NCBI GenBank assembly: GCA_964610505.1
Contig: CAZSXU010000005.1
Location: forward strand, 1 to 64,000
Length of the DNA stretch: 64,000 nucleotides
Source of the DNA: CAZSXU01 sp964610505
GTDB taxonomy: Bacteria; Arandabacterota; Arandabacteria; JAGLYR01
Direction: 5' to 3'
Part shown: positions 60,422 to 64,000 of the stretch, piece after piece
Layout: each line of letters starts with the position of its first letter
How positions within the stretch are numbered: the first letter of the stretch is position 1
The notes under the pieces: model-generated
Databases searched by the model: none
The model's input: the letters and a program-made list of their open reading frames with translations, nothing else
Told to the model about the DNA's origin: nothing
Program-made: the position numbers and the translations under genes

Positions 60422-61300
60422 TCATCGAACCCTTTTGATCTGAATCCCAAGTGAATCTCCCACGGTACCCGGGTGCCCGAAGAAGGCCGGCCGATCACCG
60501 ACTCTGACCTCAACCTCATCGCTCAGCTTACGGCTCAGGTGGAGAACGTCACCCACCTGGAGCGAGGCCACCTCGCCGATCTTCAACCGTTCCGGAGGAA
60601 ACTGGGCCGTCATACTCAGCCTCACCCGGGCGAGCGTATCCGCCGTCACGTGATGGTCCCCGGGCGTTTCATCCATTGCATCCGCTCCTCCGTCCACGCT
60701 TCGCCCCAGAATCCGATCGAGAACGCTGTGGCCAAGAAACAGCTGTATCCCACCCCGGGTCTCTCCCAATTCGACAGTTAGGGACGACACGATTCCCCTC
60801 CGCTCCCCGAGGTCGGCCCTCTCCTGGGGTTGCAGGTACACACAACCCGAGCCGCCTGACAGATAGGAAGGCAGGGTCTTGTCGATGCACTCCGTGATCC
60901 CTTCCGCCAGGAGCGCTAACACGGCGATTTCGATGTCCGTTGGCTCTCGGTCGATGTCACGGGCGGCCACGGTCCCGCCGAGTAGACCGTCGACAAACGC
61001 CTGCGCGAGCGTCGGCTCCATGAAGAGCGCCGCGAACGCCGCCCCCGACGAGGCGGAGATTCGAAATGCTACGACGTTTGGCCGTTCCAACATGACCCGC
61101 GCCGCGTCCTCGGAGATCTCCCCGACGGCGACTCCGCACTCCGTTCGAAGTTGGCGGGACATTCGCTCCGCGAGGTTCACCGCCAGCCTCGACTGGTCCG
61201 CCGCGAGTTGCTGGCGAAGAGCGGCGGTCACTCGCTGCGGGCACCGAAAATCGTAGGGGCGGACCTCTCCCGGTCCATCTTCATTGCCGACCGTGGCCAT
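60422..61300 (-). CDS. fliM: Flagellar switch protein FliM without CheY-binding N-terminus
   Basis: A 292-residue FliM. The middle CheC-like domain (QLAADQSRLAVNLAERMSRQLRTECGVAVGEISEDAARVML to DIDREPTDIEIAVLALLAEGI) and C-terminal SpoA domain (PPERLKIGEVASLQVGDVLHLSRKL) are present. The N-terminus starts MATVGNEDGPGEVRPYDFRCPQR and lacks the LSQxEIDxLL peptide that binds phospho-CheY. The start is well fixed: ATG 61300 lies 10 bp after fliL with AGAGGA upstream, so the peptide is not hidden in a longer frame. Clockwise switching by CheY would need another route. Confidence 0.93.
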   Translation of the reverse strand: MATVGNEDGPGEVRPYDFRCPQRVTAALRQQLAADQSRLAVNLAERMSRQLRTECGVAVGEISEDAARVMLERPNVVAFRISASSGAAFAALFMEPTLAQAFVDGLLGGTVAARDIDREPTDIEIAVLALLAEGITECIDKTLPSYLSGGSGCVYLQPQERADLGERRGIVSSLTVELGETRGGIQLFLGHSVLDRILGRSVDGGADAMDETPGDHHVTADTLARVRLSMTAQFPPERLKIGEVASLQVGDVLHLSRKLSDEVEVRVGDRPAFFGHPGTVGDSLGIQIKRVR

Positions 61301-61310
61301 GCTTTCCTCT

Positions 61311-61880
61311 CTATTGCAGGACGAAATTCACAAAATAGACGGCGTCGAGTCCTTGATCCGGAAGGATCTGCTCGACCCGTTCCTTGATTTCCCGGCGGAT
61401 GTTGTCCCGGCCGTGAATGTCCGCAAGTTCCTCCATGGTTTTGGAGCTGAATACCTCGATGAGTGCGTCCTTGATCTGCGTATCCCGGGTCGTGATTTCC
61501 TCGATGACGTCCAGGGATTTGGACTCCAGACCCACCGAAACACACAGGTAACGCATGCCACCCGACCCGGCGGGATTCACGACAAGGTCCTCGATGATAT
61601 AGATCTCACCAAAGGGGGGGCGTTCTTGTGCAGACGCCTCTTCGGCGAGCCGCATGGCTTCTTTCACGACCAGCCACGTCGAGAGCCTGGGGACCACGAC
61701 CTTTTCGGCGACTCCCCAGGACGCGAAGACGGTTGCGGCGTAGACGGCGGCGGTCGCGGCCAGAACCATGATTCCTCGCGTGCTTAGTCTGCGCGCTCGG
61801 GAGGCTGTTTCTTTCTCCCCCGGTTGCTTCTCGGCGGGATTGGCCGCCGCCTCGCGGGCCTCTCCTTTTTCGTCAGCCAC
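61311..61880 (-). CDS. fliL: Flagellar basal body-associated protein FliL
   Basis: A 189-residue FliL. A disordered N-terminus precedes one transmembrane helix (GIMVLAATAAVYAATVFASWGV) and a periplasmic domain ending in the family signature: MRYLCVSVGLESKSLDVIEEITTRDTQIKDALIEVFSSKTMEELADIHGRDNIRREIKERVEQIL. It stabilises stators near the motor. A GTG start at 61880 has AAGGAGGG 6 bp upstream. A TTGGCTC-N4-CTTGA sequence upstream is only weakly sigma-54-like. Confidence 0.94.
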   Translation of the reverse strand: MADEKGEAREAAANPAEKQPGEKETASRARRLSTRGIMVLAATAAVYAATVFASWGVAEKVVVPRLSTWLVVKEAMRLAEEASAQERPPFGEIYIIEDLVVNPAGSGGMRYLCVSVGLESKSLDVIEEITTRDTQIKDALIEVFSSKTMEELADIHGRDNIRREIKERVEQILPDQGLDAVYFVNFVLQ

Positions 61881-61950
61881 GATACTCCCTCCTTGCGGAC
61901 CATCCCGGCTGCCGGGGTCTCAAGGCGCGAGCCAACCCCGCCGTGCCGGA

Positions 61951-63873
61951 CTACCGCTTGAGATTGATCAGCTCCGTCAGCATCTCGTCGCCGGTCGTAA
62001 TCACGCGGGCGTTTGCTTGAAATCCCCGCTGCGCGACGATCATCCTCACGAACTCCTCGGAGAGGTCCACATTGGACATCTCCAGCGATTCGGATACGAC
62101 ACTCGCCGAGATGGTTTCCCCGGCGGCCCCCACAATCGTGTTGCCCGAGTTGGGAGATATCTGGTACAGGTTCTCCCCGCTCCGCAGAAGCCCGTCAGGG
62201 TTGTTGAACTTCGCCAGAACGACCTGCCCCATTTCTCGCAGCATGCCGTTCGAGAACAGCCCCGTGATGGTTCCCGAGGCGTCGAACGAAATGGACGTCA
62301 GGTTGCCCATTCCATATCCATCCTGGGACGTTGCCTTCGCGGTAAAAGGCGACGAGAACTGGGTAATCCCGTCAAACTCGCCCGCCGTCCCGGCCTGGAT
62401 GCTCATGGTCATCGCATCGGCTCCCGTTCCGGGATCAATGGAGAGATCCTCGCCTCCATCGGCGAAGGACCACGAGCGGAAGGATCCGTCGGAATTGAAC
62501 TGGACCGTCCCGGTTCTTCCTCCGGTGATGACCTCTCCTTCGTCGAAGCTGGCCTCCCAGTACCACAGATTCTCGGTGGCCGAACGCGTGAAGGTCATAT
62601 TGAGGGCGTGCCTGTCACCGAGGGAGTCGTAGACCAGAATCGAGGTGAGGTGGGAGCTGTCCGCCGTGCTGATGGCGGCGGTTCCCGCCGCCAATCCATC
62701 CGCGGCGACCACAGAGATCCCCCCTCCTCCGAGATCCGTGATTTCCGTGACCAATCCCGTCTCCGCATCAACCGACAGGGTCAGCGATGTGGGAGCCGTG
62801 CCGGCCCTTCCGGTCGGCGCGAATACGTCCGTGGCTTCCAGTGTGCTCGCGGTGCCGTTGTTGGCCTGGAACGCCGTACCGACGGCCGAGCCGAAAATCT
62901 GCCGCGTGAGGTTCCCGGCCACGGCGCCGGACGTCGTAACGTTGTAGACCGCCCCATCGCCGTGATAGTCACGGGTCAGTGCAACTTCTCCACTTTCGAT
63001 GGAAGCCGTGACGCCGAGATTGAGCTCGTTGATGGCGTTGATCAGATCCGTCACGGTTGACGACGTCGTGAGGCCGGCGACCTGGGTGGCGGCGCCCCCG
63101 TCCACGCTGAGCGTGAAATCCGAAGTGTCGGTCACGCCCAACGCCGTCAGCGCCTCCGCCCCGGTGAGGACCCCGGGGGCGACCAAATTAGATCCGGTCG
63201 CACTGCTCGCCGTCGAATTCGTTCCTGTGATGGTGATCGTGTGCTCACCTCCGGCTCCGTTTGACGCCGTTCCCGTGGCCGTGGTGATTCCCGTGGTCCC
63301 CGCCGATTCCAGATCCGCCACGCTGTTGGTGGCCATCGCGTCCAAGTTGTAGCCGAATTCGACCTCGGTGGACGAACGCGCCGGGACTTTCTCGCCGAAA
63401 GGCAGGCGGACGTTCGTCAGAGGAGAACCCGCCAGAATCTGGCCGGCGTCGTTCGCCATCCACCCCTGTATAATCAGACCGCTCCCGGGGCTCGTCAGGT
63501 ATCCGTCCGCGTCAAACATGAAGTTGCCCGCCCGCGTGAAATACTGACTCTGCCCGTCGCTCAGAACGAAGTATCCTTCGCCGTCGATGCTCAAGTCCGT
63601 GACGACCCCGGTATTCTGGAGCGTTCCCTGGCCCCGATTGGTACTGATGCTGCTGAGTTCCATCCCGAGTCCGACCTGAATGGCGCTCTGTCCGCCGAAC
63701 CCCTCGCGCGGAGCCGACGCCCCGCGCGTCGTCTGAACCAGTGCCTCACGAAACGTGGCCTGGCCCGATTTGTAGCCGGTCGTGTTCACGTTGGCGATGT
63801 TGTTCCCCACGATGCTCATACTGAAAAGATGCCCCTGCACTCCGGAAACCGCGCTGTAGAAAGACCCTAACAT
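61951..63873 (-). CDS. flgE: Flagellar hook protein FlgE
   Basis: A 640-residue FlgE, much longer than E. coli FlgE (402) because of an enlarged central region rich in Gly/Thr/Ala (about 190-430). The ends are classical: MLGSFYSAVSGVQGHLFSMSIVGNNIANVNTTGYKSGQATFREAL and LEMSNVDLSEEFVRMIVAQRGFQANARVITTGDEMLTELINLKR. ATG at 63873 has AAAGGAG 6 bp upstream; the frame to 63954 adds 27 unrelated residues. It is the first flagellar gene in the window; flgD and earlier rod and C-ring genes presumably lie beyond the right edge. The 127 bp to the edge show no clear promoter. Confidence 0.96.
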   Translation of the reverse strand: MLGSFYSAVSGVQGHLFSMSIVGNNIANVNTTGYKSGQATFREALVQTTRGASAPREGFGGQSAIQVGLGMELSSISTNRGQGTLQNTGVVTDLSIDGEGYFVLSDGQSQYFTRAGNFMFDADGYLTSPGSGLIIQGWMANDAGQILAGSPLTNVRLPFGEKVPARSSTEVEFGYNLDAMATNSVADLESAGTTGITTATGTASNGAGGEHTITITGTNSTASSATGSNLVAPGVLTGAEALTALGVTDTSDFTLSVDGGAATQVAGLTTSSTVTDLINAINELNLGVTASIESGEVALTRDYHGDGAVYNVTTSGAVAGNLTRQIFGSAVGTAFQANNGTASTLEATDVFAPTGRAGTAPTSLTLSVDAETGLVTEITDLGGGGISVVAADGLAAGTAAISTADSSHLTSILVYDSLGDRHALNMTFTRSATENLWYWEASFDEGEVITGGRTGTVQFNSDGSFRSWSFADGGEDLSIDPGTGADAMTMSIQAGTAGEFDGITQFSSPFTAKATSQDGYGMGNLTSISFDASGTITGLFSNGMLREMGQVVLAKFNNPDGLLRSGENLYQISPNSGNTIVGAAGETISASVVSESLEMSNVDLSEEFVRMIVAQRGFQANARVITTGDEMLTELINLKR

Positions 63874-64000
63874 TCGTGACTCCTTTGCCTTCACCGCGTC
63901 CGTCGGTCGGCGGTGAGGGACCCCCTCCATGTGGAGGTCCAGTCCCTGATCCATGTCTGGTATTCACGCAATCACGGCGCTATCGATAGACGTGAACACG

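Noticed and set aside
61884..61948. Sigma-54-like TTGGCTC...CTTGA upstream of fliL
   Set aside because: The -12 GC is GA and the -24 box is imperfect; these positions are nearly invariant in real RpoN promoters.

Overview
The window looks like a draft or metagenome-derived contig from a GC-rich, flagellated, diderm bacterium. A 100-base run of N marks a scaffold join, and P- and L-ring genes imply an outer membrane. A secreted GEVED-repeat protein ends in a PNPFNP-type C-terminal module, and there are two PknB-type kinases and TPR fusions. This mix recalls FCB-group candidate lineages such as Eisenbacteria, Krumholzibacteriota or Latescibacterota, but that placement is inference. No rRNA, tRNA or CRISPR array was recognised.

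Left part (1-25.6 kb) is a patchwork of accessory and housekeeping genes on both strands. It holds a MntA/HepT toxin-antitoxin pair, a pRiA4b ORF-3-like protein, lipoproteins including a serpin, and two architecturally different Ser/Thr kinases. It also holds a metallo-beta-lactamase-fold protein, a papain-fold protein, FapA, AMP nucleosidase, a feoA-feoB-fur iron group, an exported MsrA, a GATase and a metallophosphoesterase. The gaps between these genes are full of gene-less palindromic elements (five families with inverted ends), a 134-bp direct repeat in two copies, and a truncated kinase relic.

Right part (25.9-64 kb) is an almost uninterrupted flagellar locus, all on the minus strand. 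Transcription order is flgE, fliL, fliM, fliN, fliO, fliP, fliQ, fliR, flhB, flhA, fliA, two poorly known genes plus one small hypothetical, flgF, flgG, flgA, flgH, flgI, flgJ, flgN, flgK, flgL, fliW, csrA. Then come four sugar/methyl-transferase genes, then fliC, fliS, fliD, flgM-like, flbD, motA, motB, a second motB-like gene, an HDOD gene and a histidine kinase gene. Many genes overlap by 4 bp. A near-perfect sigma-54 promoter precedes flgF, and a strong hairpin follows the last gene.

Most notable is a probable flagellin-modification cassette lodged between csrA and fliC: GT9, methyltransferase, a 1338-residue multi-domain glycosyltransferase and a GT2-TPR protein. It is flanked by the FliW-CsrA flagellin homeostasis switch, and the fliC leader carries a GGA hairpin plus a GGA in its Shine-Dalgarno site. 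Other departures from textbook flagella are a MotB paralogue without the proton-carrying Asp, FlgJ fused to an SLT-type lytic transglycosylase, FliM without the CheY-binding N-terminal motif, FlhB with NPTT, and no flhF/flhG between flhA and fliA.
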